Origin: Callipepla californica brunnescens
Taxonomy: Eukaryota > Chordata > Aves > Galliformes > Odontophoridae
Length of the DNA: 64,000 nucleotides
NCBI GenBank assembly: GCA_023055505.1
Contig: JALIRH010000063.1
Span: 2,869,501-2,933,500 of the forward strand
Reading direction: 5' to 3'
Positions 51,161-60,875 of this stretch are shown here, piece by piece. The position numbers and the translations under genes were made by a program. Each line of letters begins with the position of its first letter. The first letter of the stretch is position 1. Below the pieces are notes generated by a model. The model worked only from the letters and a program-made list of their open reading frames with translations, was not told the DNA's origin and ran no database searches.

Positions 51161-54100
51161 TTGCCCTGCCCTGCCCTGCCCTCCCTTGCCCTGCCCTGCC
51201 CTGCCCTCCCTAGCCCTGCCCTGCCCAGCCTTCCCTAGCCCTGCCCTGCCCTGCCCTGCCTTCACTAGCCATGCCCTGCCCTGCCTTCCCTTGCCGTGCC
51301 CTGCCCTGCCTTCACTAGCCATGCCCTGCCCTGCCGTCCCTAGCCCTGCCCTGACCTGCCTTCCCTAGCCCTGCCCCGCCCCGAATTCCCTAGCCCTGCC
51401 CTGCCCCGCCTTCCCTAGCGCTGCCCTGCCCTGCCTTCCCTAGCCCTTCTCTGCACTCCCTAGCCCTGCCCTGCCCTGCCATCCCTTACCCTGCCCTGCC
51501 CTCCCTTGCCCTGCCCTGCCCTGTGTTCTCTTGCCTTGCCCTGCCTTCCCTCCCTTGCCCTGCCCTCCCTAGCCCTGCCCTCCCTTGCACTGTCCTGTCC
51601 TGGCCTCCCTTGCCCTGCCCTATCCTGCCCTCACTTGCCCTGCACTGCCCTGCCATCCCTTGCCATGCCCTACCCTGCCCTCCCTTGCCCTGACCTGCCC
51701 TGCCCACCCTTGCCCTCTCCTGTCCTGCCCTCCCTTGCCCTGACCTATCCTGCCCGCCCTTGCCTTGCCCAGCCCTGCCTTCCCTAGCCATGCCCTGCCC
51801 TGCCTTCCCTAGCCCTGCCCTGCCCTGCCTTCCCTTGCCCTGCCCTGCCTTCCCTTGCCCTGCCCTGCCTTCCCTTGCCCTGCCCTGAACTCCCTTGCCC
51901 TGGCCTGCCTTGCCCTGCCCTGCCTTCCCTAGCCTTGCCCTGCCCTGCCTTCACTTGCCCTGCCCTGCCCTGCCTTCCCTAGCCCTGCCCTGCCCTGCCT
52001 TCCCTTGCCCTGCCCTGCCTTCCCTTGCCCTGCCCTGCCTTCCCTTGCCCTGCCCTGCCCTCTCTTGCCCTGGCCTGCCTTGCCCTGCCCTGCCTTCCCT
52101 AGCCTTGCCCTGCCCTGCCTTCACTTGCCCTGCCCTGCCCTGCCTTCTGTAGCCCTTCACTGCTCTGCCTTCCCTAGACCTGCCCTCCCTTGCCCTGTCC
52201 TGTCCTGGCCTCCCTTGCCCTGCCCTATCCTGCCCTCACTTGCCCTGCACTGTCCTGCCCTCCCTTGCCCTGCCCTGCCCTCCCTTGCCCTGCCCTGCCC
52301 TGCCCTCCCTAGCCCTGCCCTGCCCTGCCTTCCCTAGCCCTGCATTGCCCTGCCTTCCCTAGCCGTGCCCTGCCATGCCTTCACTAGCCATGCCCTGCCC
52401 TGCCGTCCCTAGCCCTGCCCCGCCCTGCCTTCCCTAGCCCTGCCCCGCCCCGAATTCCCTAGCCCTGCTCTGCCCCGCCTTCCCTAGCGCTGCCCTGCCC
52501 TGCCTTCCCTAGCCCTGCTCTGCACTCCCTAGCCCTGCCCTGCCCTGCCCTCCCTTACCCTGCCCTGCCCTCCCTTGCCCTGCCTTGTCCTCCCTTGCCC
52601 TGCCCTGCCCTGCCCTCCATTGCCCTGGCCTGCCTTGCCCTGCCCTGCCTTCCCTAGCCTTGCCCTGCCATGCCTTCCCTAGCCTTTCCCTGCCCTGCCC
52701 TGCCTTCCCTTGCCCTGCCCTGTCCTGCATTCCCTAGCCCTGCCCTGCCCTGCCTTCTGTAGCCCTTCCCTGCTCTGCCTTCCCTAGCCCTGCCCTGCCC
52801 TGCCTTCCCTAGCCATGCCCTGCCCTGCCGTCCCTAGCCCTTCCCTGCCCTGCCTTCCCTTACCCTGCTCTGCCTTCCCATGCCCTGCCCTGCCCTTCCT
52901 TGCCCTGGCCTGCCTTGCCCTGCCCTGCCCTCCCTTGACCTGCCCTGCCCTGCCTTCCCTAGCCCTACCCTGCCCTGCCTTCCCTAGCCATGACCTGCCC
53001 TGCCTTCCCTAGCCCTGCCCTGCCCTGCCTTCCCTAGCCCTGCCCTGCCCTGCCTTCCCTAGCCATGCCCTGCCCTGCCGTCCCTAGCCCTGCCCTGCCC
53101 TGCCTTCCCTTGCCCTGCCCTGCCTTCCCTAGCCATGCCCTGCCCTGCCTTCCCTTGCCATGCCCTGCCCTGCCGTCCCTAGCCCTGCCCTGCCCTGCCT
53201 TCCCTTGCCCTGCCCTGCCTTCCCTTGCCCTGCCCTGCCTTCCCTTGCCCTGCCCTGCCCTCCCTTGCCCTGGCCTGCCTTGCCCTGCCCTGCCTTCCCT
53301 AGCCTTGCCCTGCCCTGCCTTCACTTGCCCTGCCCTGCCCTGCCTTCCCTTGCCCTGCCCTGTCCTGCCTTCTCTAGCCCTGCCCTGCCCTGCCTTCTGT
53401 AGCCCTTCCCTGCTCTGCCTTCCCTAGCCCTGCCCCGCCCCGAATTCCCTAGCCCTGCTCTGCCCCGCCTTCCCTAGCGCTGCCCTGCCCTGCCTTCCCT
53501 AGCCCTGCTCTGCACTCCCTAGCCCTGCCCTGCCCTGCCATCCCTTACCCTGCCCTGCCCTCCCTTGCCCTGCCTTGTCCTCCCTTGCCCTGCCCTGCCC
53601 TGCCCTCCATTGCCCTGGCCTGCCTTGCCCTGCCCTGCCTTCCCTAGCCTTGCCCTGCCATGCCTTCCCTAGCCTTTCCCTGCCCTGCCCTGCCTTCCCT
53701 TGCCCTGCCCTGTCCTGCATTCCCTAGCCCTGCCCTGCCCTGCCTTCTGTAGCCCTTCCCTGCTCTGCCTTCCCTAGCCCTGCCCTGCCCTGCCTTCCCT
53801 AGCCATGCCCTGCCCTGCCGTCCCTAGCACTTCCCTGCCCTGCCTTCCCTTACCCTGCTCTGCCTTCCCATGCCCTGCCCTGCCCTTCCTTGCCCTGGCC
53901 TGCCTTGCCCTGCCCTGCCCTCCCTTGACCTGCCCTGCCCTGCCTTCCCTAGCCCTACCCTGCCCTGCCTTCCCTAGCCATGACCTGCCCTGCCTTCCCT
54001 AGCCCTGCCCTGCCCTGCCTTCCCTAGCCCTGCCCTGCCCTGCCTTCCCTAGCCATGCCCTGCCCTGCCGTCCCTAGCCCTGCCCTGCCCTGCCTTCCCT

Positions 54101-57100
54101 TGCCCTGCCCTGCCTTCCCTAGCCATGCCCTGCCCTGCCTTCCCTTGCCATGCCCTGCCCTGCCGTCCCTAGCCCTGCCCTGCCCTGCCTTCCCTTGCCC
54201 TGCCCTGCCTTCCCTTGCCCTGCCCTGCCTTCCCTTGCCCTGCCCTGCCCTCCCTTGCCCTGGCCTGCCTTGCCCTGCCCTGCCTTCCCTAGCCTTGCCC
54301 TGCCCTGCCTTCACTTGCCCTGCCCTGCCCTGCCTTCCCTAGACCCGCCCTGCCCTGCCTTCCCTAGCTCTGCACTGCCTTCCCTTTTTTTGCCCTGCCC
54401 TCCCTTGCCTTGCGCTGCCCTGCCTTTTCTAGCCCTGCCCTGCCCTGCCTTCCCTAGCCCTGCCCTGCCTTCCCCTGCCGTGCCCTGCCTTCGCTTGCCC
54501 TGCCCTCCCTTGCCCTGCCCTGCCCTGCCCTCCCTAGCCATGCCCTGCCCTGCCCTCCATTGCCACGTCCTGCCCTGCCTTGCCCTGCCCTGCCCTCCCC
54601 TCCCTTGCCCTGCTCTCCCTTCCCTTGCCCTGCCCTGCCCTGCCTTCCTTTGCCATGCCCTGCCCTGCCTACCCTGCCTTGCCCTGCCCTGCCCTGCCTT
54701 GCCTTGCCCTGCCCTGCTTTCCCCCTCCCTGCCCAGCCTTGCCTTCCCTTGCCCTGTCCTGTCCTGCCATCCCTTGCCCTTCCCTATCCTGCCCTCCCTT
54801 GCCCTGCCCTATACTGTCCTCCCTTGCCCTGCCCTTTCCTGCCTTCTCAAGCCCTGCCCTGCCTTCCCTAGCCCTGCCCTGCTCTACCTTCCCTAGAACT
54901 GCCCTGCCTTGCCTTCCCTTGCCCTGCATTGCCTTCACTTGCCCTGCCCTGCCCTGCCGTCCCTAGCCCTGCCCCGCCCTGCCTTCCCTAGCCCTGCCCC
55001 GCCCCACCTTCCCTAGCCCTGCCCTGCCCCGCCTTCCCTAGCCCTGCCCTGCCCTGCCTTCCCTAGCCCTGCTCTGCACTCCCTTGCCCTGCCCTGACCT
55101 GCCATCCCTTACCCTGCCCTGCCCTCCCTTGCTCTGCCTTGCCCTCCCTTGCCCTGCTCTGCCCTGCCTGCCCTTGCTCTGCCCTGCCTTCCCTGCCCTC
55201 CCTTGCCCTGCCCTGCCCTGTCTTCTCTTGCCCTGCCCTGCCTTCCCTCCCTTGCCCTGCCCTCCCTAGCCCTGCCCTCCCTTGCCCTGTCCTGTCCTGG
55301 CCTCCCTTGCCCTGCCCTATCCTGCCCTCACTTGCCCTGCACTGTCCTACCCTCCCTTGCCCTGCCCTACCTTCCTTTGCCCTGCCCTGCCCTGCCCTCC
55401 CTTGCCCTGCTCTGCCCTGCCTTCCCTTGCTTTGCCCTGCCTTCCCTGCCCTCCCTTGCCTTGCTCTGCCCTGTCTTCCCTTGCCCTGCCCTGCCTTCCC
55501 TCCCTTGCCCTGCCCTCCCTAGCCCTGCCCTCCCTTGCCCTGTCCTGTCCTGGCCTACCTTGCCCTGCCCTATCCTGCCCTCAATTGCCCTGCACTGTCC
55601 TACCCTCCCTTGCCCTGCCCTACCCTGCCCTCCCATGCCCTGACCTGCCCTGCCCTCCCTTGCTCTGCCCTGCCCTGCCCTCCCTTGCCCTGCCCTGCCC
55701 TGCCCTCCCTAGCCCTGCCCTGCCCAGCCTTCCCTAGCCCTGCCCTGCCCTGCCCTGCCTTCACTAGCCATGCCCTGCCCTGCCTTCCCTTGCCGTGCCC
55801 TGCCCTGCCTTCACTAGCCATACCCTGCCCTGCCGTCCCTAGCCCTGCCCTGACCTGCCTTCCCTAGCCCTGCCCCGCCCCGAATTCCCTAGCCCTGCCC
55901 TGCCCCGCCTTCCCTAGCGCTGCCCTGCCCTGCCTTCCCTAGCCCTTCTCTGCACTCCCTAGCCCTGCCCTGCCCTGCCATCCCTTACCCTGCCCTGCCC
56001 TCCCTTGCCCTGCCCTGCCCTGTGTTCTCTTGCCTTGCCCTGCCTTCCCTCCCTTGCCCTGCCCTCCCTAGCCCTGCCCTCCCTTGCACTGTCCTGTCCT
56101 GGCCTCCCTTGCCCTGCCCTATCCTGCCCTCACTTGCCCTGCACTGCCCTGCCCTCCCTTGCCATGCCCTACCCTGCCCTCCCTTGCCCTCTCCTGTCCT
56201 GCCCTCCCTTGCCCTGACCTATCCTGCCCGCCCTTGCCTCGCCCAGCCCTGCCTTCCCTAGCCATGCCCTGCCCTGCCTTCCCTAGCCCTGCCCTGCCCT
56301 GCCTTCCCTTGCCCTGCCCTGCCTTCCCTTGCCCTGCCCTGCGTTCCCTTGCCCTGCCCTGCCCTCCCTTGCCCTGGCCTGCCTTGCCCTGCCCTGCCTT
56401 CCCTAGCCTTGCCCTGCCCTGCCTTCACTTGCCCTGCCCTGCCCTGCCTTCCCTTGCCCTGCCCTGCCCTCCCTTGCCCTGGCCTGCCTTGCCCTGCCCT
56501 GCCTTCCCTAGCCTTGCCCTGCCCTGCCTTCACTTGCCCTGCCCTGCCCTGCCTTCTGTAGCCCTTCCCTGCTCTGCCTTCCCTAGACCTGCCCTCCCTT
56601 GCCCTGTCCTGTCCTGGCCTCCCTTGCCCTGCCCTATCCTGCCCTCACTTGCCCTGCACTGTCCTGCCCTCCCTTGCCCTGCCCTGCCCTCCCTTGCCCT
56701 GCCCTGCCCTGCCCTCCCTAGCCCTGCCCTGCCCTGCCTTCCCTAGCCCTGCATTGCCCTGCCTTCCCTAGCCGTGCCCTGCCCTGCCTTCACTAGCCAT
56801 GCCCTGCCCTGCCGTCCCTAGCCCTGCCCCGCCCCGAATTCCCTAGCCCTGCTCTGCCCCGCCTTCCCTAGCGCTGCCCTGCCCTGCCTTCCCTAGCCCT
56901 GCTCTGCACTCCCTAGCCCTGCCCTGCCCTGCCATCCCTTACCCTGCCCTGCCCTCCCTTGCCCTGCCTTGTCCTCCCTTGCCCTGCCCTGCCCTGTCTT
57001 CTCTTGCCTTGCCCTGCCTTCCCTCCCTTGCCCTGCCCTCCCTTGCCCTGCCCTCCCTTGCCCTCTCCTGTCCTGCCCTCCCTTGCCCTGCCCTATCCTG

Positions 57101-59965
57101 CCCACCCTTGCCTTGCCCTGCCCTGCCTTCCCTAGCCATACCCTGCCCTGCCTTCCCTTGCCCTGCCCTGCCCTCCATTGCCCTGGCCTGCCTTGCCCTG
57201 CCCTGCCTTCCCTAGCCTTGCCCTGCCATGCCTTCCCTAGCCTTGCCCTGCCCTGCCCTGCCTTCCCTAGCCCTGCCCTGTCCTGCATTCCCTAGCCCTG
57301 CCCTGCCCTGCCTTCTGTAGCCCTTCCCTGCTCTGCCTTCTCTAGACCTGCCCTGCCCTGCCTTCCCTAGCCCTGCACTACCTTCCCTTTTTTTGCCCTG
57401 CCCTCCCTTGCCTTGCGCTGCCCTGCCTTTTCTAGCCTGCCCTGCCCTGCCTTCCCTAGCCCTGCCCTGCCCTACCTTCCCTAGCCCTGCCCTGCCCTTC
57501 TTCCCTTGCCCTGCCCTGCCTTCCCCTGCCGTGCCCTGCCTTCGCTTGCCCTGCCCTCCCTTGCCCTGCCCTGCCCTGCCCTCCCTAGCCATGCCCTGCC
57601 CTGCCCTCCATTGCCTTGCCCTGCCCTCTCTTGCCCTGCCCTGCCTTGCAATCCCTTGCCCTGCCCTGCCCCGCCTTCCCTAGCCCTGCCCTGCTCCGCC
57701 TTCCCTAGCCCTGCCCTGCCCTGCCTTCCCTAGCTTTGCTCTGCACTCCCTTGCCCTGACCTTCCCTGCCATCCCTTACCCTGCCTTGCCCTCTCTTGCA
57801 ATGCCTTGCCTTCCCTTGCCCTGCTCTGCCCTGCCTTCCGTTGATCTGCCCTGCCTTCCCTGCCCTCCCTTGCCCTGCCCTGCCATGTCTTCCCTTGCCC
57901 TGCCCTGCCTTCCCTCCCTTGCCTTGCCCTCCCTAGCCCTGCACTCCCTTGCCCTGTCCTGTCCAGGCCTCCCTTGCCCTGCCCTGTCCTGCCCTCCCTT
58001 GCCTTGGCCTGCCTTCCCCTGCCCTCCCTTTCCCTGCCCTACCCTGCCCTGCCTTGCCCTGCCCTGCCCTCCCTTCCCTTGTCTTGCTCTCCCTTCCCTT
58101 CCCTGCCCTGCCCCGCCTTCCATAGCCCTGCCCTGCCCCGCCTTCCCTAGCCCTGCCCTGCCCTGACTTCCCTAGCCCTGCCCTGCACTCCTTTGCCCTG
58201 CCCTGCCCTGCAATCCCTTACCATGCCCTGCCCTGCCCTCCCTTGCCCTGTACTGCCGTTCCCTCCCTTGCCCTGACCTGCCCTGCCCTCACTTGCCCTG
58301 CCCTACCCTCCCTTGCCCTGCCCTGCCTTTATTTGCCCTGCCCTGCCCAGCCCTCCCTAGCCCTGCCCTGCCCTGCCTTCCCTAGCCCTGCCCTGCCCTG
58401 CCTTCCCTAGCCCTGCCCTGCCCTGCCATCCCTAGCCCTGCCCTGCCTTCTCTTGCCCTGCCCTGCCTTCCCTTGCCCTGTCCTGCTTTCCCCTGCCCTG
58501 CCCTGCCTTCCCCTGCCCTGCCATGCCTTCACTTGCCCTGCCCTGCCCTGCTTTCTTTTGCCCTGCCCTGCCCTACCTTGCCCTAGCATGCCCTCCCTTG
58601 CCCTGCCCTACCTTTCCCTGCCTTGCCCTCCCTTGCCCTGCCTTGCCTTCCGTTGCCATGCCCTGCCTTCCCCTACCCTGCCCTGCCCTGCCTTCCCTTG
58701 ACCGACCCTCCCTTGTCCTGTCCTACCCTCCCTTGCCGTTGCCTGCCTTCCCCTGCTGTGCCCTGCCTTCGCTTGCCCTGTCCTCCCTTGCCCTGCCCTG
58801 CCCTGCCCTCCCTTGCCCTGCAGTGCCCTGCCCTCCATTACCTTGCCCTGCCCTCCCTTGCCCTGCTCTGCCCTGCCTTCCCTTGCTCTGCCCTGCCTTC
58901 CCTGCCCTCCCTTGCCCTGCCCTGCCATGTCTTCCCTTGCCCTGCCCTGCCTTCCCTCCCTTGCCTTGTCCTCCCTAGCCCTGCACTCCCTTGCCCTGTC
59001 CTGTCCTGGCCTCCCTTGCCCTGCCCTATCCTGCCCTCCCTTGCCCTGCCCTGTCCTGCCCTCTTTTGCCTTGGCCTGCCTTCCCCTGCCCTCCCTTGCC
59101 CTGCCCTACCCTGCCCTCCCTTGCCCTGCCCTGCCCCGCCTTCACTTGCCCTGTCCTGTCCTGCCTTGCCCTGCCCTGCCCTCCCTTCCCTTGCCCTGCT
59201 CTCCCTTCCCTTGCCCTGCCCTGCCCCGCCTTCCCTAGCCATGCCCTGCCCCGCCTTCCCTAGCCCTGCTTTGCCCTTCCTTCCCTTGACCTGCCCTCCC
59301 TTTTTCTGCCCTGCCTTCCCTTGCACTGCCCTGCCTTCCCTTGCCCTGCCCTGCCCTGCCTTGACTAGCCCTGCCCTGCCCTGTTCTCCTTTGCCTTGCC
59401 TTGTCATCCCTTGCCCTGCATTGCCTTCCCTTGCCCTGCCTTGCCGTGCCTTGCCCTGCCGTGCCTTCCCCTGCCCTGCCCTGCCTTCCCTAGCCCTGCC
59501 CTGCCCTGCTTTCCCTTGCCCTGCCCTGCCTTCTCCTTCCCTGCCCTGCCCTGCCTTGACTAACCCTGCCCTGCCCTGTTCTCCTTTGCCTTGCCTTGCC
59601 ATCCCTTGCCCTGCATTGCCTTCCCTTGCCCTGCCCTGCCGTGCCTTGCCATGCCCTGCCTTCCCCTGCCCTGCCCTGCCTTCCCTAGCCCTGCCCTGCC
59701 CTGCTTTCCCTTGCCCCGCCCTGCCTTCCCTTGCCCTGCCCTGCCTTCCCTTGCCCTGCCCTGCCCTGCCCTCCCTTGCCCTACCCTGCCCTGCCGTGCC
59801 CTCCCTTGCCTTGCCCTGGCCTCCCTTGCCCTGCCCTGCCCCGCAGTCCCGTGCCCTGCCCTGCCCCGCTTTCCCTAGCCCTGCCCTGCCCTGCCTTCCC
59901 TAGCCCTGCCCTGCCTTCCCTAGCCCTGCCCTGCACTCCCTTGCCCTGCCCTGCCCTGCCCTCCC
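51161..59965. repeat. Higher-order unit C (about 8.8 kb)
   Basis: At about 51,161 the sequence returns to that found from about 42,622 in unit B, with a spacing of 8,539 (42,947 and 51,486; 44,276 and 52,815). After an internal 990 bp duplication and smaller gains the spacing becomes 9,944 (44,636 and 54,580), then 9,849 (47,044 and 56,893) and 9,828 (48,625 and 58,453). The copy ends near 59,965. Unit C therefore duplicates the right part of B plus the segment that follows B, so its register differs from that of the A/B duplication. Confidence 0.83.
52431..54340. repeat. 990 bp tandem pair inside unit C
   Basis: Copies run about 52,431-53,420 and 53,421-54,340. GAATTC is at 52,452 and 53,442, and the block 52,509-53,012 recurs at 53,499-54,002; the spacing is 990 throughout, a multiple of five. 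I see only scattered single-base differences, for example CCCTTCCC near 52,840 against CACTTCCC near 53,830. Unit B has one such block (about 43,9xx-44,5xx). Confidence 0.85.
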
Positions 59966-60379
59966 TAGCCCTGCCCTGCCCTGCCTTCCCTTGCCCTGCT
60001 ATGCCCTGTTTTCCCTAGCCCTGCCCTGCCCTGCCTTCCCTAGCCCTGCCCTGCCCTGCCTTCCCTTGCCCTGCCCTGCCCTGCCTTCCCTAGCCATGCC
60101 CTGCCCTGCCTTCCCTAGCCCTGCCTTGCCATCCCTTCACTTGCCCTGCCCTGCCCTGCCTTACCTAGCCCTGCCCTGCCCTCCCTTGCCCTGGCCTGCC
60201 TTCCCCTGCCCTCCATTGTACTGCCCTACCCTGCCCTGCTTTCCCTGCCCTTCCCCGCCTTCTCTTGCCCTTGCCCTGTCCTGCCCTGCCTTGCCCTGCC
60301 CTGCCCTCCCTTCCCTTGCCCTGCTCTCCCTTCCCTTGCCCTGCCCTGCCCTGCCTTCCTTTGCCATGCCCTGCCCTGC
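59966..60379. repeat. Right terminal segment of the satellite array
   Basis: This is the last 0.4 kb of pentamer satellite before the retroviral LTR. It is not part of unit C. It resembles left-domain types, with a CCATCCCTTCACTTGCCC segment near 60,130 and a CCTGGCCTGCC segment near 60,190 like those near 18.7 kb and 20.7 kb. The pentamer continues unchanged up to about 60,379 and then stops abruptly. Confidence 0.75.
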
Positions 60380-60402
60380 TGTCACGGTGTTATCCGTGAC
60401 AG
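60379..60402. repeat. Perfect 9 bp inverted repeat at the LTR end
   Basis: CTGTCACGG (60,379-60,387), a six-base loop TGTTAT, then CCGTGACAG (60,394-60,402). The arms are perfectly complementary. It sits at the satellite-proximal terminus of the LTR (the U5 end when read on the - strand); the first base comes from the array. It may be a family feature of this LTR end. Confidence 0.85.
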
Positions 60403-60757
60403 TAACTCAAGGGGGAACCGAGAAGGGGAAAAAAAACTGTCCCGTCAGTGGCCGCGCGCCGCCTCAGCAGAGCCGCACACTCCGGGGGGAGGGGAAAACA
60501 GAGTGAATAGAGGGTCTGTAAAGAAAAACACAACGGCACGATCTGAGAAGGAACGGTAACTTTACTAAATCTAATAGAATTGAACAATTGAGAGAGAGAG
60601 ACAAAATTTCCAAACCAGAAAACTGGGAGCTTACGTGTGCACGTGCGCGTCTGGTGCCGAGCTCCGCCCCTCCCCTGCTCCCACAGCATTAACTCCTTAA
60701 CGGCCTGCATGATGTTCTGATGTGGAATACCGGCATCAAAACCACAAAACCACTACA
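60380..60757 (-). repeat. 3' LTR of the endogenous retrovirus (about 378 bp)
   Basis: Read on the - strand it begins TGTAGTGG at 60,757 and ends GTGACA at 60,380, giving the usual TGT...ACA ends. It directly follows the polypurine tract and directly precedes satellite sequence. It contains a GC box, a CACGTG word at 60,640-60,645 and a terminal hairpin, but I see no clear TATA box and no AATAAA. The satellite-side border could also be two or three bases further left, because the array itself supplies a TG at 60,377. A 106-codon open frame inside it (60,390-60,710, - strand) is not convincing as a gene. Confidence 0.78.
60661..60675 (-). promoter_or_regulatory. GC box (Sp1-type) in the LTR
   Basis: The - strand reads GGGGAGGGGCGGAGC, an Sp1-type GC box, about 82-96 bases into the LTR, in the part expected to be U3. 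Together with the lack of a visible TATA box this suggests a TATA-less LTR promoter. This is motif-level evidence only. Confidence 0.4.
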
Positions 60758-60768
60758 TTCCACCCCTT
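60758..60768 (-). other. Polypurine tract (plus-strand primer site)
   Basis: On the - strand the sequence is AAGGGGTGGAA, immediately followed by the TGTAGTGG that opens the LTR. A purine run touching the 5' end of the 3' LTR is the standard site where reverse transcriptase starts second-strand synthesis. One T interrupts the run, which is common in such tracts. The position relative to pol supports the call. Confidence 0.75.
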
Positions 60769-60875
60769 GTTCCACATCATCACCTCATGCTTAACACACA
60801 TCTATATAGAACCAAAAACAGTAATAACACAGATTACATACAAACATATCTATACATATATATATACACATGGAA
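60769..60875 (-). other. Non-coding spacer between pol and the polypurine tract
   Basis: About 107 bases separate the last pol-frame stop from the polypurine tract. The segment is AT-rich and holds an alternating TA/CA stretch around 60,851-60,870. It has no reading frame of note. Its shortness leaves no room for env or for a dUTPase domain. Confidence 0.8.

Larger units (their letters stand above)
1..60379. repeat. Pentamer-based satellite array (CCCTG/CAGGG family)
   Basis: The whole stretch is made of five-base steps. The commonest step is CCCTG, in runs of one to four, separated by ten-base spacers such as CCTTCCCTAG, CCTTCCCTTG and CCCTCCCTTG, so the local period is usually 20, 25 or 30 bases and almost always a multiple of five. 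The + strand is nearly all C and T with isolated G; A is rare and falls mostly in the TAG of CCTAG. The - strand is G-rich with regular GGG runs. The array reaches the left edge, so its true length is unknown. I do not recognise it as a named satellite. Triplet reading of a pentamer gives long stop-free frames on both strands, which I regard as artefacts. I found no promoter-like, tRNA-like or unique sequence inside it. Confidence 0.97.

Noticed and set aside
1..60379. CRISPR-like array
   Set aside because: There are no unique spacers; all intervals are the same low-complexity satellite.
1..60379. CCTCCCT words resembling part of the mammalian PRDM9 hotspot motif
   Set aside because: The word is a trivial product of the CCCTC/CCTTG steps, and birds, the likely host, are thought to lack PRDM9.
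60440..60500. CpG-rich patch in the LTR as a host CpG-island promoter
   Set aside because: It is a short stretch inside the LTR and there is no host gene in the window for it to serve.
60390..60710. 106-codon open frame on the - strand
   Set aside because: It lies wholly inside the LTR and has no recognisable domain.
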